Assembly: GCA_018241185.1 (NCBI GenBank)
Contig: JAFEEH010000196.1
Location: 1-64,000, forward strand
Direction of reading: 5' to 3'
Length of the DNA stretch: 64,000 bases
DNA from: Pseudomonadota bacterium
GTDB taxonomy: Bacteria; Pseudomonadota; Gammaproteobacteria; Burkholderiales; Burkholderiaceae_C
Shown piece by piece: positions 8,144-16,021 of the stretch. The position numbers and the translations under genes were made by a program. Numbering within the stretch: position 1 is the stretch's first letter; every line of letters starts with the position of its first letter. The notes under the pieces were generated by a model. It did no database searches and was not told the origin of the DNA. It saw only the letters and a program-made list of their open reading frames with translations.

Positions 8144-9745
8144 ATGAACCCAGCCCCGCATCTCCAGGCACCGCGACCGGTGCATGCGTTGTGGGCCGGC
8201 GCCCTGGCGCTGGGCCTGGCCGGCTGTGCCACCGCGCCTGCACCCGCGCCCGCGCCGACCGCGCCGCCGCCGGCCCCGGTGGCCGTCGTGCCCGCACCTG
8301 CGCCCACCCCTGCGCCCGCACCGGCCAATGCCAGCGTGGCCGGCCAGGCGCGCACCTTCTCGACCCAGATCGCCACCTACACGGCCGTCAACTTCGACAG
8401 CGTGCCCGGCTGGAGCCGCGACGACTTCGCCGAGAGCTGGCCGGCCTTCCTCACCAGCTGCCGCGTGCTCAACGGGCGCGGCGCGCAATGGCAGGAGGTG
8501 TGCGGCCGCGCGAGCAGCGTGGACGGCAAGAGCAATCCCGCGATCCGCTCCTTCTTCGAGCGCGAGTTCGCGGCCTACCAGATCCGCGACGACGACCGCC
8601 GTCCCGACGGCGTGGTGACGGGCTACTTCGAGCCCGAGATCGAAGGCAGCCGTACCTACGCGCCGCCCTTCATCTACCCGGTGTACGGCCAGCCGCAGGA
8701 CATGCTCTTCATCGACACGCGCAAACTGCCGCCGGGCAACGGCACGGTCGCCGCGCGCGTGCAGGGCAACCAGGTGGTGGTGCAGACTGGCCTCTCGACG
8801 CGCGACATGGGCGCGCCGGGCCTTTATGCGCTGGACCTGTCGCAGCTCACGCGCGACACCATCGACCGCAAGGCACGGCTGCGCATCGATGGCCAGCGTC
8901 TGCTGCCCTACTTCACGCGCGAGGAGATCGAGACCCGCGGCGCGCCCAACGCCAAGGTGCTGGCCTTCGTGAGCAGCGCCACCGCCCTGTACGAGATGCA
9001 GATCCAGGGCTCGGGCCGCATCCGACTGCCGAATGGCGAAGTGATCCGCATCGGCTATGCCGAGCAGAACGGCCAGCCCTTCCGGCCCACGCTGGCGCAG
9101 GGCCGCGGCGGAAAGCCGAAGAGTGCCGTGCGCACGCGTGGTGGGGCCATCGAACTTGAGCTCGACGATGGCGAGGACGACGACATCGGCGACGTCGGCG
9201 CCATCCGCACGCGCGGCTTCACGCTCGCGCGGCCGGTGGCCAGCGGTGCCGTGGTCGTGCCGGGCCAGCGTGCGTCGGGGCCGGTCACGGGCTCGGGCAT
9301 CAAGGACCCGAGCTATGTCTTCTTCAAGGAGGTGCAGACCAACACCGCCGGCCCCGTGGGTGCCATGGGCGTGCCGCTGCAGCCGGGCCGCTCGATCGCG
9401 GTCGACCCGCGCAGCACGCCGCTGGGCTACCCGGTGTTCGTGTCGACGCGCCAGCCCGGCTCCGGCACGCCGATGCAGCGCCTGACGATCGCGCAGGACA
9501 CCGGGGGCGCCATCCGCGGTGCGGTGCGGGCCGACTACTTCTTCGGCAACGGCCAGCTCGCGGCCAACCAGGCGCGTCGCATGAAGGAGCGCGGCCAGCT
9601 GTGGATCCTGCTGCCGCGTGGCCAGGCCGTGGCCGCCGCCACCGCCACCGTAGCGCGCGGCCCCGGCGGCACGCGCACCCGCGGCGTGGGTGGCTCGCTG
9701 GCGAACTGCCTGGTGCCCGACGACCAGACCTGCGCCGATGACTAG
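8144..9745 (+). CDS. mltA: Lipoprotein lytic transglycosylase, MltA family
   Basis: 533 aa. A lipoprotein signal ends in LGLAGC (Cys about residue 27), followed by a long Pro/Ala linker. The MltA barrel domain begins near residue 85, with VVTGYFEPEIEGSRTY. The C-terminal 3D domain shows QDTGGAIRGAVRADYFFG, which contains the family's catalytic Asp. MltA cuts peptidoglycan glycan strands; here it probably opens the wall for the T6SS tube. An acidic insertion at about residues 329-385 (ELELDDGEDDDIGD and following) separates the two catalytic halves and makes the protein longer than E. coli MltA (~365 aa). A good AAGGAG precedes the ATG. Confidence 0.9.
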   Translation: MNPAPHLQAPRPVHALWAGALALGLAGCATAPAPAPAPTAPPPAPVAVVPAPAPTPAPAPANASVAGQARTFSTQIATYTAVNFDSVPGWSRDDFAESWPAFLTSCRVLNGRGAQWQEVCGRASSVDGKSNPAIRSFFEREFAAYQIRDDDRRPDGVVTGYFEPEIEGSRTYAPPFIYPVYGQPQDMLFIDTRKLPPGNGTVAARVQGNQVVVQTGLSTRDMGAPGLYALDLSQLTRDTIDRKARLRIDGQRLLPYFTREEIETRGAPNAKVLAFVSSATALYEMQIQGSGRIRLPNGEVIRIGYAEQNGQPFRPTLAQGRGGKPKSAVRTRGGAIELELDDGEDDDIGDVGAIRTRGFTLARPVASGAVVVPGQRASGPVTGSGIKDPSYVFFKEVQTNTAGPVGAMGVPLQPGRSIAVDPRSTPLGYPVFVSTRQPGSGTPMQRLTIAQDTGGAIRGAVRADYFFGNGQLAANQARRMKERGQLWILLPRGQAVAAATATVARGPGGTRTRGVGGSLANCLVPDDQTCADD

Positions 9746-10002
9746 CGGCACGCGCCCCCCAGGCGGCGTCGCCGCGCCCCCCGCCGCCGTGCGAGGGGCG
9801 CGCACGCGGAAGACCGGCAGCGCCCGTTCCCCGGGTGTCCGGGAGGCGTCGCTGCGTTCGGCGGTGCGAGCTTGGCACGACCGCACCTTCGTTGCTATCA
9901 AATGGATAGCTGCTCGCGCAGGCAGGGCGGGCGCTGCGGTCACTTTTTGCTTGAATTCTTGGGCGCCGTCGCTGTCGACGCGCCGGCCCTGACGGGGGCT
10001 GC
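9746..10002. other. Gene-free gap between mltA and sigma-like gene
   Basis: A gap of 257 bp with no supported reading frame. It contains one copy of the dispersed ~65-bp repeat (9892-9957), then about 45 bp before the next start. No clear promoter is visible. Confidence 0.5.
9892..9957 (+). repeat. Dispersed 65-bp repeat, copy A
   Basis: It matches the pattern TTGCTATCAAATNGATAGCTG, then CTCGCGCAGG, then a GGGCGGGCGCTGC block and a TTTTTGCTTGAA tail. The first arm is an inverted repeat (CTATC/GATAG). Confidence 0.8.
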
Positions 10003-10767
10003 ATGCAGGACACCCTCTCGTCCGAAGACAGTGCCGAGCTGGTGCGCCTGTGGCGCCGCAGGCAGACGCTGTCGCCCGACGAGATGGGGCGCATGTACGG
10101 CATCGTGGGCGATGCGCTGCGCGGCTGCACTCCGCCCGAGCTGCATGCGCTGGGCGAGGGGCGGCAGGAACTCGTGGCGCAGTTCGTCTACGTCAAGGTG
10201 CTGCGGCTGGACGCCGAGCCGGACGAGGGCGAGGAGCCCGATCCGCGCGAGCGCAACCGGCACAGTGCGCCTTCGAGCGCCTTCGCGCTGTGCGCGTACT
10301 TCCGCCGCTACCTCATCGACTGCACGCGGGCCAGCAGCTTCCGGCGCAAGCTGTCGATCGGCGACGAAGTCACCGAGAACCAGCTCGAAGCGCAGCTGGG
10401 CGCCGGCGACGACGCCGAGGACTGCCTGCGTGAACACGGCCTGAGCGGCGCCGCTGTGCAGGCCGCGGCGCGCGCCTTCATCGCCGGTCTGGCGCAGCCC
10501 GAGCGCCTGCTGCTGTGCGAGGGCTTCGGCCAGGAGGCGGTGGGCGGGCTGTCGGGCGTGGCGGCGCGCCATGCCATCGCCTCGTACCACTACCGCGCCG
10601 GCCGGCTCGGGCTGGTGCACAAGCGCGAGGCGTTGCCGGCCGACTACGCGCGCACGGCGATCGGCGGCTGGATCCAGGACACGCTGGGCATCGCCATCCG
10701 GCCCGACAACGGCGCCGCGATCCTGCAGGTTTTCAAAATCCTCGGCGCTGAAGCGTCTTATGCCTGA
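10003..10767 (+). CDS. Sigma-70-like regulator, degenerate (T6SS accessory)
   Basis: 254 aa, not firmly recognised. The middle (about residues 55-125) resembles sigma region 2: a helix LVAQFVYVKVLRL, then AYFRRYLIDCTRASSFRRKL. The C-terminal part (about 155-205) resembles region 4, with LAQPERLLLCEGF then a possible helix-turn-helix (GLSGVAARHAIASYHYRAG). The spacing fits ECF-like sigma factors. Both regions are divergent, so it may be a partner-binding remnant rather than an active sigma factor. It lies 18 bp upstream of a single-span membrane protein gene and then a secreted caspase-like gene, which suggests a sigma/anti-sigma/protease unit. Function is inferred. Confidence 0.5.
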   Translation: MQDTLSSEDSAELVRLWRRRQTLSPDEMGRMYGIVGDALRGCTPPELHALGEGRQELVAQFVYVKVLRLDAEPDEGEEPDPRERNRHSAPSSAFALCAYFRRYLIDCTRASSFRRKLSIGDEVTENQLEAQLGAGDDAEDCLREHGLSGAAVQAAARAFIAGLAQPERLLLCEGFGQEAVGGLSGVAARHAIASYHYRAGRLGLVHKREALPADYARTAIGGWIQDTLGIAIRPDNGAAILQVFKILGAEASYA

Positions 10768-10785
10768 AGTCATAGGACACACGCC

Positions 10786-11904
10786 ATGCCCACCGAACTC
10801 TGGCCGCCGTTGAACCTCATCCGCAGCGCCTTCGAGCCGCCTGCGCCGGCGGGCGCTGCGGCCGGCGCTGCAGCGCCCGTCGCTGTCCATCGCGTCGAAG
10901 GAGCCGCTGCGCCAGCCCGCCAGCCGCTGGAAGACCTCCTGATGCCGCTGACGGAGCTGGCGCGCCGCCGCGAGGCCGTTGCGGCGCGGGCTTTCACGGC
11001 ACGCTGGGCGCCGGGCCGCCTGGTCAGCGTGCTGCACGAGGGGCGCCTGCTCGGCGTGCTGCTGGATCGCTGCACCCCCGGTGCCGAGGGCGAACGCTGG
11101 CACGGCTGGATGGCGGCGAGCGAGGCCGATTGGGCGGGTGCCTGCGACGTGCTGCTCGAGCCGGGCGACGAGCCCTTCGAGCCGCTGTTCGGCATGGTCC
11201 AGGCCTGGAACCCCGTCACGCTGGTGCCGGCGCCGCAGCTGTGCGCGCGCGTGCTCGGCGAGGTGTCGGCGACGCGCCTGGCGGCCCTGCGCGCCGTGGC
11301 CGACGAATGCGCGACGAAGGCCGCGACCGGCATCGCGCCGGCGCCCGGCCGCATCGCGCTGCGCACCGTGGCCGACACCTTCACCGTGCTGTCGGGCACG
11401 CCTCTGGCCCCCGAAGGCGATCCGCGCGCGGCTTACCAGGCGCTCTATGCCGAGGCTGCGGCACGCCTGAACGCCTTGTCGAAGGCATCGACCGGCGCGG
11501 CGCGCCCCGCGGCCGGCATGCCGCGCGTCGATGCCCCGGGCCGGACCGCGGACTGGGGCGCGCGCCTGCGCGGCTGGCTGCTGGGCGACGGCCTCTGGCG
11601 TCCCGCGCTCGCCGTGCTGGCGCTGGTCGTGGTGGTGCAGAACGCCGGCCTGCTGCTGCCGCAGGCCGAGGACGTGCGCTTCCGCGGCGCGCTGCCCGCC
11701 GCCGCGCCGCAGGTCGACCTCACGCTGCGCTGGAAGGCCGGCACCGACATGGCCGCCGCGGCGCAGCTGTTGCGCAGTGCGGGCGCCACCGTGGTCGGCG
11801 GCCCCGACGCCGCCGGCACCTGGTCATTGCATCTGCTGCAGCCCGTGGAAGGGCGCCGCGTGCTGCAGTCCTCGCCGCTGGTCGAGGCCGTGGGTCCGCC
11901 CTAG
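10786..11904 (+). CDS. Single-pass membrane protein, candidate anti-sigma partner
   Basis: 372 aa, family not recognised. About 275 N-terminal residues without signal peptide are probably cytoplasmic. One transmembrane helix follows at about 277-297 (LAVLALVVVVQNAGLLLP), then about 75 periplasmic residues. The tail (LLRSAGATVVGGPDAAGTW and LHLLQPVEGRRVL) resembles the small alpha/beta domain seen at the C-terminus of some proteobacterial anti-sigma proteins; this is a resemblance only. No zinc-binding HxxxCxxC motif is visible. It sits between the sigma-like gene (18 bp) and the caspase gene (6 bp), so the three are probably one transcript. A weak AGGA precedes the ATG. Confidence 0.5.
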   Translation: MPTELWPPLNLIRSAFEPPAPAGAAAGAAAPVAVHRVEGAAAPARQPLEDLLMPLTELARRREAVAARAFTARWAPGRLVSVLHEGRLLGVLLDRCTPGAEGERWHGWMAASEADWAGACDVLLEPGDEPFEPLFGMVQAWNPVTLVPAPQLCARVLGEVSATRLAALRAVADECATKAATGIAPAPGRIALRTVADTFTVLSGTPLAPEGDPRAAYQALYAEAAARLNALSKASTGAARPAAGMPRVDAPGRTADWGARLRGWLLGDGLWRPALAVLALVVVVQNAGLLLPQAEDVRFRGALPAAAPQVDLTLRWKAGTDMAAAAQLLRSAGATVVGGPDAAGTWSLHLLQPVEGRRVLQSSPLVEAVGPP

Positions 11905-11910
11905 TCCGCC

Positions 11911-13896
11911 ATGCCGCCTGTACTGCGCCCCGTCCTGCGACTGCTGGTCCTGGCAGGGCTGCTGCTCGGCGGCGCGTGGGCGGGTGCGGTGCCGAGGGCC
12001 CTGCTGGTCGGCGTGTCCGAGCTGGCCAACCAGCCCGCTTCGCTGTGGCTGCAGGCGCCGCGCAACGACGTGCTGCTGATGCGCGATGCGCTCGCGCGCC
12101 AGGGCTTTGCACCGGCCGACATCACGCTGCTGGCCGATGGCGTGCCCGGCGCCGTGCTGCCCGATGCGCAGGCGATTCGCGATGCGCTGCAGCGCCTGCT
12201 CGCACAGTCGCGCAGCGGCGATGTCGTGGTGCTGTACTTCTCGGGCCACGGCACCCGCGTGCGCGACGCCGCCAAGCGCTACCAGGAGCCCGACGGCCTG
12301 GCCGAGAACTTCCTCGCACGCGACGCGCGCGGCGCCGTCGGTGGGGCGGGTCCGCTCGGCGGCGGCGTGCGCGACGTGGACTTCGACGGCTGGGTGCAGG
12401 CCTTCCTGGCGAAGAACGTGTTCGTGTGGTCGGTCTTCGACACCTGCTCGGCCGCGTCGATGACGCGCAGCCTGCGCGCCGAGCCCGCGCAGCCGGCCGA
12501 CGACGAGGTGCGCTGGCGCGGCGTGCGCGTGGACCAGCTGGTGGCCGCGGCGCCGCCAGTCGACGACGCCGTGCCGACCGCACCCGCGGCCGAAGCCGTG
12601 GCGCGTGCACGCTACGTCGCCTTCTTCGCCTCCGAGAGCCACCAGGTCACGCCCGAGCTGCGCCTGCCGCGCGGCGACCGCCAGGCCCGGCCGCAGGGCC
12701 TGCTGACCTGGGCGGTGGTGCAGTCGCTGCAGCGCCGGCCGCAGACCTGGCGCGCGCTGTTCGACGGCGTGCTGTCGCTCTACCCGCCGGTGATCGACGA
12801 ACTTGCCCAGCGCTTTCCCGCGCGCGAGCTGCCTTCGCCGGTGGCCGAGGGCAACCTCGACCTGCCGTTGTTCACCAACCCCGCCGGTGCCGTGACCACG
12901 CGCCCGCTGTGGCCCGCGCGGCGTGGCGGTGCGATGCTGGCGCTGGCGGCCGGCCAGATCGACGGCCTGGTGCCACGGCAGCGGGTGCACGTGACGGCCG
13001 TGCTCGACGACGGCGCCCAGCGCGAGGCCGAAGCCGACCTGGTCGAGGTCGGGCCGGACCAATCCAGCCTGCGCGTGCCCGACGTGCTGCAGGACGTGGC
13101 CGGCTCCGCGCTGTGGCGCGTGCAGCCGGTGGCCGGTCCCGCCGCGCTGGCGTTGCAGGTGCACGCCGAGCGGCCGTTGCCGGCGGGCCTGTCGCTGGCC
13201 TATCCGGCGTCCATCGCGCCCGGCGGCGATGCAGCGGCCGACGTGCGCGTGCAGCCGGGCGCTGCAGGGGGCTGGCGCCTGGAGCTGCGATCGCCCGATC
13301 TCGGCGGGCCGGCCGCCGCGGTGCCGCTGCGCGATTCGCAGGCGCTGCGCCAGCGACTGGAGGCCCTTGCGCGCCTGAAGTGGCTCGTGCGGCTGCCGGC
13401 CCTCGCGCAGGGCGGCCGCGTCGACGGGCTGGAGGTGCAGCTCGAGCGCTGGCAGGGCACGCAGCTGCTGGGCGCCGACGATGCGCAAGGCCTGGCCGCG
13501 CTGCCCGCACCGGCCGAGGGCCAGCGCATCGCCCTCCACGTGCACAACACCAGCGGCCAGTCGATCGACCTGGCGGTGGTCGGCCTCGATGCGCAGGGCG
13601 CGCTGCGCGCCGTGTACCCGCCCGACGGCGCCGAGAGCAACCGCTTCGAGCGCGGCACGCGCGACCAGCCTGCCGCCAAGCGCTTCGAGCTGCCGTGGCT
13701 GGCGCAGCCCGGCGCGCAGCTGCTCGTGGTGGCGGCGCCCGCGGCACCCTACAGCGGGCCGCGCCTGTTCGGCGCCGGACCGCCCGAACCGGTGGCCGAC
13801 CTGCGCGTGCGAGGCCAGTTGCAGCCCGAACGGCGCCGCGCCGTCTACGCGGTCCGCATCCAGACCGAGGGCGCCTCCACGGCCAGCGCGCGCTGA
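11911..13896 (+). CDS. Secreted caspase-family (C14) peptidase with DUF4384-like C-terminus
   Basis: 661 aa. An N-terminal signal peptide (LRLLVLAGLLLGGAWAGA, about residues 8-26) predicts export. The caspase-like domain runs from about 28 to 240 with the catalytic His in YFSGHGTR (His113) and Cys in VFDTCSAASMTR (Cys179). The middle is beta-rich and unrecognised. The last ~120 residues (from about 536: RIALHVHNTSGQ, then VYPPDGAESNRF) resemble DUF4384. Caspase-like enzymes in bacteria make regulatory cuts after basic or acidic residues. Its place directly after a sigma-like protein and a membrane protein suggests it processes the periplasmic part of the latter; this is inference. An effector role is the alternative. 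Confidence 0.82.
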   Translation: MPPVLRPVLRLLVLAGLLLGGAWAGAVPRALLVGVSELANQPASLWLQAPRNDVLLMRDALARQGFAPADITLLADGVPGAVLPDAQAIRDALQRLLAQSRSGDVVVLYFSGHGTRVRDAAKRYQEPDGLAENFLARDARGAVGGAGPLGGGVRDVDFDGWVQAFLAKNVFVWSVFDTCSAASMTRSLRAEPAQPADDEVRWRGVRVDQLVAAAPPVDDAVPTAPAAEAVARARYVAFFASESHQVTPELRLPRGDRQARPQGLLTWAVVQSLQRRPQTWRALFDGVLSLYPPVIDELAQRFPARELPSPVAEGNLDLPLFTNPAGAVTTRPLWPARRGGAMLALAAGQIDGLVPRQRVHVTAVLDDGAQREAEADLVEVGPDQSSLRVPDVLQDVAGSALWRVQPVAGPAALALQVHAERPLPAGLSLAYPASIAPGGDAAADVRVQPGAAGGWRLELRSPDLGGPAAAVPLRDSQALRQRLEALARLKWLVRLPALAQGGRVDGLEVQLERWQGTQLLGADDAQGLAALPAPAEGQRIALHVHNTSGQSIDLAVVGLDAQGALRAVYPPDGAESNRFERGTRDQPAAKRFELPWLAQPGAQLLVVAAPAAPYSGPRLFGAGPPEPVADLRVRGQLQPERRRAVYAVRIQTEGASTASAR

Positions 13897-13934
13897 GCGC
13901 CCCGACCTTCAACGTTTCGAGAAAGGAAGCCTCC

Positions 13935-14495
13935 ATGTCGCTCTACAGCATCGACAACCTCCTGCAGCTGACCCGGCTGGCGCACACCAATCAAATGGGG
14001 GCGGACCTGGTGATGGCCATGGAGAACAGCGGCACGCCCGTGACGGGCGACAACGTGCGGCGCTACCCCGACGGCAAGCCGCGGCTGGACATCGTCGGCA
14101 TGAGCTGGGGCCTGGCGTCCGCCACCATCGGCGGCGCGGCGCAGGGGCCGCGCAGCTACGCGCCGCTGACCGTGGTGCGCCAGGCCGATTCGGCCAGCGC
14201 CATCCTGACCCAGCTCTGCAACAACCGCTCCGCGAGCCTGCGCGCCGCCATCGGCAAGTACCGCGCAGGTGGCGACGCCAGTGTCACCGCCGACACGCTG
14301 CCGATGTTCGAGCTGAAGATCGACGAGGCGCAGATCACGGGCCAGTACTTCATCACCGCGCCGGGCGACGTGATGCTCTACGAGATCCTGGTCTTCAGCT
14401 ACCGCAAGATCGAGATCAAGACGGCGCCGCAGCAGGGCACGGGCTCGCGCGGCGCCAGCCGCGAGTGCCAGATCATCGTGGCCAACCCGAACTGA
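13935..14495 (+). CDS. Divergent Hcp-like tube protein
   Basis: 186 aa, with an AAAGGAAG ribosome site. The pattern fits the Hcp fold: DIVGMSWGLASA matches the conserved SWSWG strand, then LTVVRQADSASAILTQLCNN matches the DKASP helix region, and FELKIDEAQITGQYF with LYEILVFSYRKIEI matches the last strands. Overall identity to the canonical Hcp of this locus (34698-35174) looks low. Position directly before tagJ-tssE-tssF-tssG is a normal place for hcp. It could be a second tube protein, a specialised cargo tube or a cap. Confidence is moderate for the fold and low for the role. Confidence 0.65.
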   Translation: MSLYSIDNLLQLTRLAHTNQMGADLVMAMENSGTPVTGDNVRRYPDGKPRLDIVGMSWGLASATIGGAAQGPRSYAPLTVVRQADSASAILTQLCNNRSASLRAAIGKYRAGGDASVTADTLPMFELKIDEAQITGQYFITAPGDVMLYEILVFSYRKIEIKTAPQQGTGSRGASRECQIIVANPN

Positions 14496-14511
14496 CACCC
14501 GGAGCCGCACC

Positions 14512-15342
14512 ATGAGCACCGCCGCCGAACTCATCCGCAGCGCCGACCCCGCCGGCGCGCTCCGTGCCCTCACCGAGGAAGTCCGCGCCAGGCCCGGCGA
14601 CAGCCGTCTGCGCGTCTTCATGGCCCAGCTGCTGTGCGTGCTCGGCCAATGGGAGCGCGCGCTCAACCAGCTCAGCGTCGCGGCCGAGCTCGATGCCCTG
14701 GCCGTGCCCATGAAGCAGGTGTACGGCGAGGCGATCCGCTGCGAGGGCCTGCGCGCCGAGGTCTTCGCCGGCAAGCGCACGCCCATGGTCTTCGGCCAGC
14801 CCGACCCCTGGCTGGCGCTGCTGGTCGAGTCGCTGCTGCGCCGCGGCGCCGGCGATGCTGCCGCGGCCGAGCAGCTGCGCGCACGCGCCTTCGACGAGGC
14901 GCCCGCCGTCGCCGGGCGCATCGACGGCACGCCCTTCGAGTGGCTGGCCGATGCCGACATGCGGCTCGGGCCGGTGCTCGAGGCCTACATCAACGGGCGC
15001 TACTACTGGGTGCCCTTCGCGCGTCTCGCGCAGGTCAAGGTCGAGCCGCCCGAGGACCTGCGCGACTGCGTGTGGACGCCGGTGCACCTGCTGTTCGAGA
15101 ACGGCGGCGAGACGCTGGCGCTGGTACCCACGCGCTACGAGGGCACCGAGAAGAGCGACGACGGCGCGCTGCTGCTGGCGCGCCGCACCGACTGGCGCGA
15201 GCTCTCGCCCGATCTGTGGTGCGGGCTGGGCCAGCGCCTCTTGGGCAGCGACGCGGGCGAGCATGCGCTGATGGACGTGCGCCAGATCGACTTCGGTGCC
15301 GCCGCGCTGGCCGAGGGCGACACCGCGGTCGGCCATGGCTGA
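14512..15342 (+). CDS. tagJ: T6SS accessory protein TagJ (ImpE family)
   Basis: 276 aa. The N-terminal half is a TPR-like helical repeat (RPGDSRLRVFMAQLLCVLGQWERALNQL). The C-terminal half is the SciE/ImpE domain (FEWLADADMRLGPVLEAYINGRYYWVPFARL). TagJ-type proteins bind the TssB sheath subunit and the ClpV ATPase and help sheath recycling. It overlaps tssE by 8 bp, so translation is coupled. Confidence 0.93.
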   Translation: MSTAAELIRSADPAGALRALTEEVRARPGDSRLRVFMAQLLCVLGQWERALNQLSVAAELDALAVPMKQVYGEAIRCEGLRAEVFAGKRTPMVFGQPDPWLALLVESLLRRGAGDAAAAEQLRARAFDEAPAVAGRIDGTPFEWLADADMRLGPVLEAYINGRYYWVPFARLAQVKVEPPEDLRDCVWTPVHLLFENGGETLALVPTRYEGTEKSDDGALLLARRTDWRELSPDLWCGLGQRLLGSDAGEHALMDVRQIDFGAAALAEGDTAVGHG

Positions 15343-15844
15343 ACTCACCGTCCAGGAGCGGCTGCAGCCTTCGCTGCTCGACCGCCTCGTCGACCACGCG
15401 CCCGACCAGAAGCGCGAGGGCGACGACAAGCGCACCCTCACGCGGCAGGCGCTGCGCCAGGCCGTGCTGCGCGACTTGGCCTGGCTGCTCAATGCCACCG
15501 GCGATGCGGTCGACGAGAAGCGCCATCCGCACGCGGCGCGTTCGGTCCTCAACTACGGATTGCCTATGCTGTCCGGCCAGTTCACGTCGTCCATCCAGCG
15601 TGTCAGCATGGAACAGGCTCTGAAGAACGCCATCCTGCAGTTCGAGCCGCGCATCCTGCCCCGAACGCTCGAAGTCGAAATCGTCATGGAAGGCTCGTCC
15701 CTGGATTCCCACAACTGCATCAGCCTGCTGGTGCGCGGAAGCTTGTGGGCGCAGCCGGTGCCGCTGGAGTTCCTGATGCGCAGCCGCGTCGACCTGGAGG
15801 AAGGGCGCATCGCCATCGATGACCTGTCCAATCCAGCGCGCTGA
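15335..15844 (+). CDS. tssE: T6SS baseplate protein TssE (gp25-like)
   Basis: 169 aa, belonging to the phage T4 gp25-like family. Typical features are LQPSLLDRLVDH at the N-terminus, SVLNYGLPMLSG in the middle, and the EPRILPRTLEVEI core with the conserved EPR that nucleates sheath assembly. The ATG at 15335 inside the end of tagJ was chosen because homologues begin with a short AELTVQERLQPSLLDRL-type sequence. The gap of 177 bp to tssF carries a decayed copy of the dispersed repeat. Confidence 0.95.
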   Translation: MAELTVQERLQPSLLDRLVDHAPDQKREGDDKRTLTRQALRQAVLRDLAWLLNATGDAVDEKRHPHAARSVLNYGLPMLSGQFTSSIQRVSMEQALKNAILQFEPRILPRTLEVEIVMEGSSLDSHNCISLLVRGSLWAQPVPLEFLMRSRVDLEEGRIAIDDLSNPAR

Positions 15845-15933
15845 CGCCGATCCGCGAGACCGCCTCCGCGTCAGGTGCGTCCCAGCACCCGCGCGGTCGC
15901 GTGCCGATGCCGCGGTTCGCGATCGTCACGATC

Positions 15934-15988
15934 GTTACGAGTTTGGCGCTCGCGCCCGTGCGACGGGCGCTGCAGGCCAATTGCACTT
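15934..15988 (+). repeat. Dispersed 65-bp repeat, decayed copy B
   Basis: Lies between tssE and tssF. The CTATC/GATAG arm is lost, but GCTCGCGCCCGTGCGACGGGCGC, TGCAGGCC and a TTGCACTT tail match the other copies. The GCGCCCG/CGGGCGC stem is intact. Confidence 0.55.
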
Positions 15989-16021
15989 CGCCGTTTCCGG
16001 TCCGTTCTCGAGGGGCTGAGC

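Noticed and set aside
9690..9992. 100-aa frame between mltA and the sigma-like gene
   Set aside because: Overlaps the mltA end and a dispersed repeat; composition is not protein-like.
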